Assembly (NCBI GenBank): GCA_023131935.1
Contig: JAGLYY010000030.1
Coordinates: 1 to 32,022, forward strand
Length of the DNA stretch: 32,022 nt
From: Spirochaetales bacterium
GTDB lineage: Bacteria > Spirochaetota > Spirochaetia > JAGLYY01
Reading direction: 5' to 3'
The notes beneath the pieces are model-generated. The model made no database searches and was not told where the DNA came from. It saw nothing but the letters and a program-made list of their open reading frames with translations. Below, one piece after another: positions 7,573 to 13,416 of the stretch. Within the stretch, counting starts at the first letter, position 1; each line of letters starts with the position of its first letter. The translations under genes were made by a program, and so were the position numbers.

Positions 7573-8550
7573 ATGCAGAAAGCTGTTGCCTATAAATCAA
7601 ATTCAATCGTTTTTTTTAAAGGCGATATGAATGATAAGGTGTACATCCTGAAGTCAGGTACTGTGAACCTGCGGTTCAATGATATAGAAACCGGGCAGGA
7701 GATACATGATGTCATTAAGACCGGCGAGTTCTTCGGTGTTAAGTCTGCTTTAGGGCACTATCCCCGGGAAGAAACCGCGGTTGTAATGAATGACGCCACC
7801 ATGCTGGTATTTACCGTTCCGGAATTTGAGCAGGTGATATTGAAGAATACAAGAATCATCATGAAAATGCTTAAAGTATTTTCCAACCAGCTCAGGAGAA
7901 TCCACAAACAAGTACAGAACCTCCTTTCAAAGGGGGAGCAAGGGGGGGGGCCTGAGGCCGGACTATTTCGGATTGGGGAATATTATATGCATGCCCGCAG
8001 GTACAGACAAGCTCTCTATGCCTTTTCAAGATATTTAACATATTATCCATCAGGAAAATATGCATCAGAGGCAACAAAAAACATAGAGATGTTAGAATCA
8101 CAGCCGTCGCACGGTTATTCGCCAGACCAGGAAACTCCGGAAGCATCCAGGGTTGGCAATGAATTATCTGAAATGGCAAAACAATATTACAACGGCGTCT
8201 CTCTTTTCAGTCAGCAGAAGCACGAAGCAGCGCTAAAAGAGTTTAAACATATCATTATGACCGGAGAGGATGCTGAATATACGGCAAAATCACTTTATGA
8301 AATTGGAAGATGTTATTATTCTCTTTCTCAGTATGATCAATGTATTCAGCATTATTCCGGTATGATTCAGAAATACCCGCATCACTCGGAATTGGTTGAC
8401 GCGCTCTATTATGTCGGAAGTTGTTACGAGAAAAAAGGGGATATCCAGAAAGCCAAAGGATTCTACACAAAGATATTATCCATGATATCAGATGATAAAC
8501 CGGTAGCCCGGAAAGCGAAAAAATCATTGAAGAATCTGGAGGGGAAGTAA
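7573..8550 (+). CDS. Cyclic-nucleotide-binding domain fused to TPR repeats
   Basis: A 325-residue cytoplasmic protein without a DNA-binding domain. Residues 1 to about 115 form a Crp-type cNMP-binding beta roll, but the phosphate-binding cassette is altered: GEFFGVKSAL has Val where the ligand-binding Glu of FGE is usual, so nucleotide binding is doubtful. Residues 128-325 are tetratricopeptide repeats (for example GEYYMHARRYRQALYAFSRY and LYEIGRCYYSLSQYDQCIQH). The linker contains three glycines (124-126) encoded by a run of nine G. The start ATG has AGGA 6 nt upstream and AGGAGG farther back. The Crp-like gene follows after 2 nt with its ribosome site in this gene's end, so the two are coupled and may act together. 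Confidence 0.85.
   Translation: MQKAVAYKSNSIVFFKGDMNDKVYILKSGTVNLRFNDIETGQEIHDVIKTGEFFGVKSALGHYPREETAVVMNDATMLVFTVPEFEQVILKNTRIIMKMLKVFSNQLRRIHKQVQNLLSKGEQGGGPEAGLFRIGEYYMHARRYRQALYAFSRYLTYYPSGKYASEATKNIEMLESQPSHGYSPDQETPEASRVGNELSEMAKQYYNGVSLFSQQKHEAALKEFKHIIMTGEDAEYTAKSLYEIGRCYYSLSQYDQCIQHYSGMIQKYPHHSELVDALYYVGSCYEKKGDIQKAKGFYTKILSMISDDKPVARKAKKSLKNLEGK
7921..7959 (+). repeat. G9 tract with flanking palindromes inside the cNMP-TPR gene
   Basis: A palindromic stretch (7921-7938, CTCCTTT against AAAGGGGGAG) is followed by nine consecutive G (7942-7950), then by the perfect inverted repeat GGCCTGAGGCC (7949-7959). The run encodes Gly124-126. One extra G gives GCC TGA and a stop at codon 128. 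One fewer G gives a stop after 154 residues. Either change leaves only the cNMP domain. The unit also resembles short interspersed palindromic repeats seen in many bacteria. Confidence 0.7.
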
Positions 8551-8552
8551 GT

Positions 8553-9206
8553 ATGGCGGTAGATCTTTCAATGTTTAACAGGTTTGCCGTTACCTTCGAA
8601 AAGGGGCAAATCATCTTCTGCGAATATGAACCGGGAGATAATTTTTATCTCATTCAGTCCGGGCGAGTGCAGATCGTAAAAATTATGGATGATATCGAAA
8701 AAATCATTGACATACTGCAGCCTGGGGAAATTTTTGGTGAAATGGCTATCCTTGAGGAAGCCCCCAGATCCGCTACCGCGATAGCTCTGGATTCAGTGAG
8801 AGCGCTTGCGTTTAACAGGGAGAACTTTGAAGTTCTCATGCAGGGAAATCCCCAGATTGCCCTTAAACTTCTCAAGCTTTTTACCAAGAGGATATACGAT
8901 CAAAAACGCAGATTCATGATACTGACATTGGAAGATATACAGGCGAGGGTCGCGGATGTTTTTCTCATGCTGGCAGAGTTACAGACTGGAACTGATCCTG
9001 AAAGTGATGAGAGGACTTTTAAAACGAAGGTTGATGATATTGCCCATTGGGCGGGCATGTCGCCTGAATCCTGCCGGTCTGTACTCAACCATTTTGTTAC
9101 ACAGCGCAGGGTAGAGATTTTTCCTGATAAAATCATTGTGAAAAATATCAACGATTTCGCCCGCTTTGTAAGCAGCCGCCGAAAAGCCACGAAGATGGGT
9201 AATTGA
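8553..9206 (+). CDS. Crp/Fnr family transcription regulator
   Basis: A 217-residue transcription factor of the Crp/Fnr family. The N-terminal cNMP domain has a canonical phosphate-binding cassette, FGEMAILEEAPRSATA, with both Glu and Arg, so it is expected to bind a cyclic nucleotide. A long dimerisation helix follows (about residues 108-140), then a winged helix-turn-helix whose core reads VDDIAHWAGMSPESCRSVLN. There is no N-terminal Cys cluster, which argues against an FNR iron-sulfur sensor. Start ATG at 8553 is preceded by GGAGGGGAAG inside the upstream gene, 2 nt after that gene's stop. No Crp-like TGTGA-N6-TCACA operator was spotted in the window, so its targets are unknown. Confidence 0.9.
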   Translation: MAVDLSMFNRFAVTFEKGQIIFCEYEPGDNFYLIQSGRVQIVKIMDDIEKIIDILQPGEIFGEMAILEEAPRSATAIALDSVRALAFNRENFEVLMQGNPQIALKLLKLFTKRIYDQKRRFMILTLEDIQARVADVFLMLAELQTGTDPESDERTFKTKVDDIAHWAGMSPESCRSVLNHFVTQRRVEIFPDKIIVKNINDFARFVSSRRKATKMGN

Positions 9207-9227
9207 TGGAAGGCTGTAGGTGGATAG

Positions 9228-9350
9228 ACTGTAGGGAAGGGAAATACGGAAGATGGAGACGGGAGGACGGAGAACGGAAGATTATAGAATCTTCTCTTAT
9301 TTCCGTTCTTCCTTCCTTCGGTCTCCGGTTCCCTGTCTCCCTTCTACATC
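9228..9350. repeat. Long imperfect inverted repeat, purine-rich arm then pyrimidine-rich arm
   Basis: Downstream of the Crp-like gene a purine-rich stretch of G, GA and GGA units (about 9228-9287) is followed by a pyrimidine-rich near-complement (about 9288-9350). The centre GAAGATT-ATAG-AATCTTC is perfect. Outward matches include GAACGGAA with TTCCGTTC, GGAGAC with GTCTCC, and TGTAGGGAAGGG with CCCTTCTACA. Gaps and mismatches interrupt the arms. It may act as a terminator-like structure or be a decayed intergenic repeat element. No protein gene is supported in 9207-9475. Confidence 0.6.
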
Positions 9351-9408
9351 CTAAACAACCTGAATAGCTGCCTCGATTTTTAAATTCATGCATGGATAAT
9401 CGGAATAG

Positions 9409-9437
9409 TTGACAAATCTTCTGAATTCACCTAATTT
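9409..9437 (+). promoter_or_regulatory. Candidate promoter of tRNA-Thr
   Basis: TTGACA (9409-9414), 17-nt spacer, TAATTT (9432-9437), about 38 nt before the tRNA. The -35 is perfect and the -10 weak. Confidence 0.4.
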
Positions 9438-9475
9438 TTAAGCCAATATCAGCAATATTCATGTGCTTGATAACC

Positions 9476-9547
9476 GCCAGAATAGCTCAGAGGTAGAGCA
9501 GCTCACTCGTAATGAGCAGGTCCAGGGTTCAATTCCCTGTTCTGGCT
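9476..9547 (+). tRNA. tRNA-Thr (anticodon CGT)
   Basis: Full cloverleaf of 72 nt: acceptor GCCAGAA with TTCTGGC, D stem GCTC/GAGC, anticodon stem GCTCA/TGAGC with loop CTCGTAA (anticodon CGT, reads ACG), T stem CAGGG/CCCTG with loop TTCAATT, and discriminator T. The CCA end is not encoded and must be added after transcription. It lies at the left edge of the accessory stretch. Confidence 0.95.
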
Positions 9548-9709
9548 GAATTTAATGTAATTGAATCTCCTAACATTTCAGGAAAGACGAAATTGCAACT
9601 TGTATTTCCACTATTACCGTGTTACCTTTGATATCACCACAATTTTTCTACGAGAAAACCTTGATTTTGGCCGATAATTGAATTAACTAGTACTATAGAG
9701 GGACATTTC

Positions 9710-9961
9710 ATGTTGGATAAAGAGTTTACATATTATGAAAGTCAGAAGAAGCAACTCTTCGAAAAATACCCTGAGAAGTTCATATACATCGTTGAAAATA
9801 CTGTTTTCGGACCTTTTGATACAAAGGAAGCCGCCCTTGCTGATGCACTAAAAGAACACGAAGCTGGAACATTCCTATTACAACAATGTTTGGAAGAAGA
9901 CCAGCTAATGATGAGATTCCATTCAAGAGTGAGCTTCAGTCCACATGTTCAAATTCACTAA
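9710..9961 (+). CDS. Small DUF5678-like protein
   Basis: An 83-residue cytoplasmic protein. The segment YESQKKQLFEKYPEKFIYIV followed by GPFDTKEAALADALKEH resembles the DUF5678 pattern, in which a short helix is followed by a 'kYpgkyvai' strand and an 'eAl..a' helix; function of that family is unknown to me. Start ATG has GAGG 9 nt upstream. Its last 17 nt overlap the start of the retropepsin-like gene, so the two are translationally coupled and form a module. Upstream (9548-9709) I see only AT-rich sequence with a weak TACTAT -10-like box near 9690. Confidence 0.65.
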   Translation: MLDKEFTYYESQKKQLFEKYPEKFIYIVENTVFGPFDTKEAALADALKEHEAGTFLLQQCLEEDQLMMRFHSRVSFSPHVQIH

Positions 9962-10523
9962 ATCTCGCTACAGCGCTCTATATTCCGAAAACCCGAACGG
10001 ACTGGCAAGAGCAGTTATAACACCAGCAAAAATTCGAATACCTCTGATATTTACAAATCTGAAGCATGACTTCTTCGAGACTGGGGCATTATGGGATACC
10101 GGTGCTACAAATACAGTAATTTCAGTGAAGCTGGCTCAAGAGCTTGGTTTGCCTACAACAGGAAAAGCGAAAACTAGGGGTGTCCATGGTGAGAATGTAG
10201 TAAACACCCACCTCATTGATATTTTGCTGATGGATTCTGTTCTATTCCCAACATGGCAAGTATCCGCAGGTATCATTGATCCCGATAATAGGGGAATAGG
10301 ATTACTGATTGGAATGGATATTATAAGCCTTGGTGATTTTGCCTTAACGCATAATGGAGATAATACGGCTTTCTCTTTCTTAGTGCCTCATCTGGAAGAA
10401 CCTGTTGATTATCGAACTTCACTTGAAAAGCATGGCAAGGAGAGAAAGCGGAAAACTGTAAATGCTCAAGATAGGCGTGCTTACAATGCCACGGTAAAGA
10501 GGAAAAAAAAGAAAAGGAGATAA
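9945..10523 (+). CDS. Retropepsin-like aspartic protease domain protein
   Basis: A 192-residue protein with the single-domain retropepsin fold typical of bacterial homodimeric aspartic proteases. Catalytic motif WDTGATNTVIS gives Asp51-Thr-Gly, and the flap-distal LLIGMDIISLGDF matches the family's second psi-loop region. No signal peptide or membrane segment is evident, so it should act in the cytoplasm. The C-terminus is a strongly basic tail (KRKKKKRR) encoded partly by a run of eight A, which might bind nucleic acid or invite slippage. It overlaps the DUF5678-like gene by 17 nt and converges with the HepT/MntA pair. Substrate is unknown. Confidence 0.8.
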   Translation: MFKFTKSRYSALYSENPNGLARAVITPAKIRIPLIFTNLKHDFFETGALWDTGATNTVISVKLAQELGLPTTGKAKTRGVHGENVVNTHLIDILLMDSVLFPTWQVSAGIIDPDNRGIGLLIGMDIISLGDFALTHNGDNTAFSFLVPHLEEPVDYRTSLEKHGKERKRKTVNAQDRRAYNATVKRKKKKRR

Positions 10524-10623
10524 TCACCTCATCTTTAGTGATTCCCTTGTCCTGTGCAGTTGTAAAAATCATGAGTAAAAAGATGAAGAGAAGAGGGGAA
10601 ACAACGGTTGGTTAGGTTTTTGT

Positions 10624-11043
10624 TTATTCAACGCCCAGGTATTTCAGAATGGCAGCTGCGAAATCACGAAAATCCTTGAGATGTCTTGTGCAAATTGTGT
10701 ATACAACATTCCAGTCGATTTTCTCATATTCATGAACAGCTATATTGCGGAATCCTACTGATTTCCGCATTCGCTCGGCTAAATCTGTAGAAATGACATT
10801 ATGATCAGCAATGGCTTTGAAAGTTTCAGACATTGTCTTTGGTGTGCGTATATCAGTTGAAGAAAGTATATGCGATCCGATATCCACTGAAATCTGGACG
10901 GCACGTTCTAGATTCAAGGTGATGATATCCTGGAGATCGAAATCCCGCAGCAAAATATCAGCTTTAGGAGGTGTCTTTTCTTCTATCCTATTGATGTACT
11001 TCTTGAGCAGCTCAAGTTTTGAAATTATGAGATCATTTTCCAT
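10624..11043 (-). CDS. hepT: HepT-like toxin (DUF86, HEPN family)
   Basis: A 139-residue helical HEPN-family protein. The family motif RX4HXY is intact: Arg99, His104 and Tyr106 in RNIAVHEY. In characterised pairs HepT is an RNA-cleaving toxin using the Arg/His pair, and the motif Tyr is the residue modified with AMP by the partner MntA. The ATG at 11043 lies inside the end of mntA (11-nt overlap), so antitoxin is made first and the two are coupled. The gene converges on the retropepsin-like gene with a 100-nt spacer in which I see no convincing terminator. Activity against RNA is inferred from the family. Confidence 0.88.
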   Translation of the reverse strand: MENDLIISKLELLKKYINRIEEKTPPKADILLRDFDLQDIITLNLERAVQISVDIGSHILSSTDIRTPKTMSETFKAIADHNVISTDLAERMRKSVGFRNIAVHEYEKIDWNVVYTICTRHLKDFRDFAAAILKYLGVE

Positions 11044-11437
11044 GTGCGAATCTCTTTACCTTCTCCCGAATCATCATCCTGTAATTCGGAAGCATATCAG
11101 CATCGTAAAACAACATCTTCTTTATGAAATACGCCAGTAGTTCAGGTTTTTCGTTTTTAACACGTATACAGTTTGTAAGAACCTGTTGCAGGATTAAGCC
11201 ATCAAGTATAGCTATATCCAGCAGATCCACTTCTCGTTTAAGGAGATCAGAAAGATCTACCTGCATTTCCGCTAGTTTTTCAGCGCTGATCTCCGAACTG
11301 CTACATACTGCAATATCGATATCACTATCTTCTCTTAAAGTATCTCGCGAAATGGAACCGAATAGGAGGCATAAAGGGATCTCCGGGTTGTTATTGAGAT
11401 ACGTTTTCAGTTTTTGAATAATCTCCTCTTTCCCCAT
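11033..11437 (-). CDS. mntA: MntA-like nucleotidyltransferase antitoxin
   Basis: A 134-residue minimal nucleotidyltransferase. The exact family motif GSX10DXD is present (Gly27-Ser28, Asp39, Asp41 within SISRDTLREDSDID), supplying the metal-binding acidic residues. In known pairs this enzyme neutralises HepT by adding AMP to the Tyr of its RX4HXY motif, which is present in the partner here. It has no Shine-Dalgarno; a TATAGT -10 box lies exactly 6 nt before the ATG, suggesting a leaderless mRNA. The pair is most likely a type VII toxin-antitoxin module carried in the accessory stretch between the two tRNA genes. Confidence 0.88.
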   Translation of the reverse strand: MGKEEIIQKLKTYLNNNPEIPLCLLFGSISRDTLREDSDIDIAVCSSSEISAEKLAEMQVDLSDLLKREVDLLDIAILDGLILQQVLTNCIRVKNEKPELLAYFIKKMLFYDADMLPNYRMMIREKVKRFAHGK

Positions 11438-11443
11438 GTCAAT

Positions 11444-11473
11444 ACTATACTATAGCATTTTCAGGTAAGTAAA
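11444..11473 (-). promoter_or_regulatory. Promoter of the mntA-hepT pair, predicted leaderless
   Basis: On the minus strand TTTACT (11468-11473), 18-nt spacer, TATAGT (11444-11449), then 6 nt to the mntA ATG. The -10 is repeated in tandem (TATAGTATAGT), so a start 5 nt farther upstream is also possible. Confidence 0.45.
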
Positions 11474-11568
11474 GATCAGATTGATGTAGCAGTCGAAAAT
11501 TAACCAAGTCTAAGGCTTCTATAAGAAATATGGATTTCATCTAGGAACCGATAAACTCAAATGCACTC

Positions 11569-11597
11569 TTGACCTGTTTTCGATGAAATGCTATAGT
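11569..11597 (+). promoter_or_regulatory. Promoter of tRNA-Tyr
   Basis: TTGACC (11569-11574), 17-nt spacer, TATAGT (11592-11597), 13 nt before the tRNA. Both boxes match consensus in five of six positions, making this the best promoter in the window. The predicted start at about 11604 leaves a 5' leader of only a few bases. Confidence 0.75.
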
Positions 11598-11610
11598 CCA
11601 AGCCGTTCGT

Positions 11611-11692
11611 GGGGAGGTTCCCGAGTGGCCAAAGGGGGCAGACTGTAAATCTGTTGGCAACGCCTTCGAAGGTTCGAATCCTTCTCTCCCCA
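11611..11692 (+). tRNA. tRNA-Tyr (anticodon GTA)
   Basis: An 82-nt class II tRNA with a long variable arm: acceptor GGGGAGG with TCTCCCC, anticodon stem GCAGA/TCTGT with loop CTGTAAA (anticodon GTA), T stem GAAGG/CCTTC with loop TTCGAAT, and discriminator A. CCA is not fully encoded. It has its own promoter and is followed by a strong terminator, so it is a stand-alone unit. Confidence 0.95.
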
Positions 11693-11703
11693 GAATATTA
11701 TAG

Positions 11704-11741
11704 AGAGTCTTCTTAATTTTTTTCAAGAAGACTCTTTTTTT
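11704..11741 (+). terminator. Intrinsic terminator after tRNA-Tyr
   Basis: AGAGTCTTCTT (11704-11714) and AAGAAGACTCT (11725-11735) form a perfect 11 bp stem with a 10-nt loop, followed by a run of seven T ending at 11741. On the minus strand the stem is followed by few T, so it works mainly for the tRNA. Confidence 0.92.
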
Positions 11742-11788
11742 ATACTGCAATTTCCTCCACTCCACGATATTATTCTACATAAGGCTGT

Positions 11789-12232
11789 ATGTTAATGAGT
11801 GAGAGATTCTATAAAAACGGTTTATACTTTGAATGCAACAAGTGCCATGCCTGTTGCCGCCGTGATCCGGGGTATGTCTTCCTCACGGAGGAGGACCTCA
11901 ATAGGCTGAACACTGGTCTTCATATGGATCGGGATGCTTTTTTAAAGACCTACTGCAGGGTTGTTCCTATGGGAGAAGTAAACCGGATAAGCCTTATCGA
12001 AAAGGAAAATTTTGACTGTATTTTCTGGGAAGAGGGAGGGTGCAGAGTTTATGAAGATCGTCCTTTTCAATGCCAAAGTTTCCCTTTCTGGCCAGCTTAT
12101 CTGGATAGTCTTGAAAGCTGGAAGAACCTTGAAAATGATTGTCCCGGAGTGAACAGGGGACGATTTCATAGTGAAGAAGAGATAAACAGGTGGTTAGAAC
12201 AAAGAAGATGGCTTAAGTTTTTAACCACATAG
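11789..12232 (+). CDS. YkgJ-family cysteine-cluster protein
   Basis: A 147-residue cytoplasmic protein of the YkgJ family (putative zinc- or iron-chelating cysteine cluster). The cluster is visible as CNKCHACC near the N-terminus, then single Cys in YC, DC and GGC, and the conserved YEDRPFQCQSFPFW segment, with a last Cys in DCPG. Function of the family is not settled; metal binding is inferred from the cysteines. ATG at 11789 has AAGG 4 nt upstream; ATG at 11795 would put it at 10 nt and is an alternative. It stands 44 nt before the MBL-fold gene, with which it is probably cotranscribed. Confidence 0.82.
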   Translation: MLMSERFYKNGLYFECNKCHACCRRDPGYVFLTEEDLNRLNTGLHMDRDAFLKTYCRVVPMGEVNRISLIEKENFDCIFWEEGGCRVYEDRPFQCQSFPFWPAYLDSLESWKNLENDCPGVNRGRFHSEEEINRWLEQRRWLKFLTT

Positions 12233-12276
12233 GGCATTGCGTTATAAAACTCTTTTTTTGTGGAGCGAGGAGGTTT

Positions 12277-13218
12277 ATGCGGATAAAATTCTGGGGTGTC
12301 AGGGGATCTATTCCCACACCGCTTACTCCCACCCAGCTGCAAAGTAAAATCGCCGCTATCATTCAGAGGGTACAGGCTTCGGATCTTTTATCGCCGGAAT
12401 CGAGGGAAGAGTTCCTTGCGGAACTCCCCTCCTACCTTCTTGACACCATAGGGGGAAATACTACCTGCCTCGAGGTGCGTCTCTCCGATGACACCCTGAT
12501 TATCCTTGACGCGGGATCGGGAATCCGGGAATTAGGTATGACCCTCCGGCACCGAAGGGAGCACATCCGTCATTATCATCTGTTTTTTACCCATTTTCAC
12601 TACGACCACCTGCAAGGACTTCCTTTCTTTGAAGCCGCATTTGATCCCGGATCCACAATCACTTTTTACAGCCCGGTGAAAAATCTCCCGGAAATCCTGA
12701 AGAATCATATGGGTCCTCCTTATTTTCCTGTGACTATGGATGTCATGACCGCGAACCTGGAGTTCCGGCATCTCAGCGGGACATCGATCCCAATTAGCAA
12801 CGGGAAAGTATTCTGGAGGTCTATGAATCACCCGGGAGACTGTTATTCCTACAAAATTGAAGAAAATGGTAAAACAATGATTTTTGCGACTGATTCTGAA
12901 CTTACTGATAAAGATTTTGAAAAAACTGAAGAAAATTCAGATTATTTTCATGAAGTAGATTGCCTTATTCTCGATTCTCAATATACCCTGGATGAAGCTA
13001 TAGAAAAGTATGACTGGGGGCATACCTCATACAGCCTTGGTGTTGATTTCGCTACTGAATGGGGAATAAAAAAGCTTGCCCTTTTTCATCATGATCCGAA
13101 ATATGATGACAGGAAGATATCAAGTATCGGAAAATCGGCACAATGGTATCTCCATCACCTTGAGCAGAAAAATCTGGAAATTTTCCTTGCCCGGGAGGGA
13201 ATGGAGATACAACTTTGA
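12277..13218 (+). CDS. Metallo-beta-lactamase-fold hydrolase (PhnP-like group)
   Basis: A 313-residue cytoplasmic metallohydrolase. The N-terminus FWGVRGSIPTP and the later IGGNTTCLEV mark the MBL subgroup that also includes PhnP-type cyclic phosphodiesterases and is often annotated only as MBL-fold. Metal motif HFHYDH (HXHXDH) is intact, followed by MNHPGDCYSYKI, the Asp in FATDSE and a late His in FHHD, giving the usual two-metal site. Relative to short members it has an insertion of about 35 residues between SIPTP and the GGNT motif. Start ATG follows a strong GAGGAGG. The small downstream gene overlaps its stop. The substrate is unknown. Confidence 0.85.
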   Translation: MRIKFWGVRGSIPTPLTPTQLQSKIAAIIQRVQASDLLSPESREEFLAELPSYLLDTIGGNTTCLEVRLSDDTLIILDAGSGIRELGMTLRHRREHIRHYHLFFTHFHYDHLQGLPFFEAAFDPGSTITFYSPVKNLPEILKNHMGPPYFPVTMDVMTANLEFRHLSGTSIPISNGKVFWRSMNHPGDCYSYKIEENGKTMIFATDSELTDKDFEKTEENSDYFHEVDCLILDSQYTLDEAIEKYDWGHTSYSLGVDFATEWGIKKLALFHHDPKYDDRKISSIGKSAQWYLHHLEQKNLEIFLAREGMEIQL

Positions 13219-13412
13219 TAGAACTGGCCAATATGGAAATTATAGCCCTCTACCTGCACTTGAAGAATCATCATGAAAATCTTGATGAAAGACTCGAGAA
13301 GGTAAGTGGGCGAATTGAGAAGTTACTCTGGGAGAATCTCTCGATAGCTGATTTTGAAGATCTTGAGAATCTCTATCAGAAAAACGTTGATGTATTTATT
13401 GAAAAGGGATAG
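13215..13412 (+). CDS. Small hypothetical protein, helical
   Basis: A 65-residue protein that I do not recognise. It is charged and looks fully helical with a coiled-coil-like middle (HLKNHHENLDERLEKVSGRI). The TTG at 13215 is the chosen start: it overlaps the TGA of the MBL gene and has GGAG 8 nt upstream. The first ATG, at 13233, has no ribosome site. It ends 4 nt before the start of the giant envelope protein. The tight packing on both sides supports a real gene in this operon. Confidence 0.6.
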   Translation: MIELANMEIIALYLHLKNHHENLDERLEKVSGRIEKLLWENLSIADFEDLENLYQKNVDVFIEKG

Positions 13413-13416
13413 GTTT

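Noticed and set aside
10501-10520. Run of eight A near the end of the retropepsin-like gene, and a run of seven A in the radical SAM gene near 30291
   Set aside because: Short runs encoding Lys; slippage would have little effect at the first and no design is evident at the second.
10561-10615. Mini open frame MSKKMKRRGETTVG between the converging genes
   Set aside because: Only 14 codons, no ribosome site, and it lies in the shared 3' region of two convergent genes.
11441-11455. Near-palindrome CTATA-N-TATAG upstream of mntA as an operator
   Set aside because: It is explained by the tandem TATAGT -10 boxes; neither HepT nor MntA families are DNA-binding.
11541-11765. Minus-strand open frame of 74 codons with GREGFEPSKALPTDLQSAPF
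   Set aside because: It is antisense to tRNA-Tyr and its terminator; this peptide is a well-known false annotation from tRNA genes.
13354-13416. Longer N-terminus for the giant envelope protein
   Set aside because: It overlaps the small upstream gene and would bury the signal peptide behind 21 extra residues; ATG 13417 has its own AGG.
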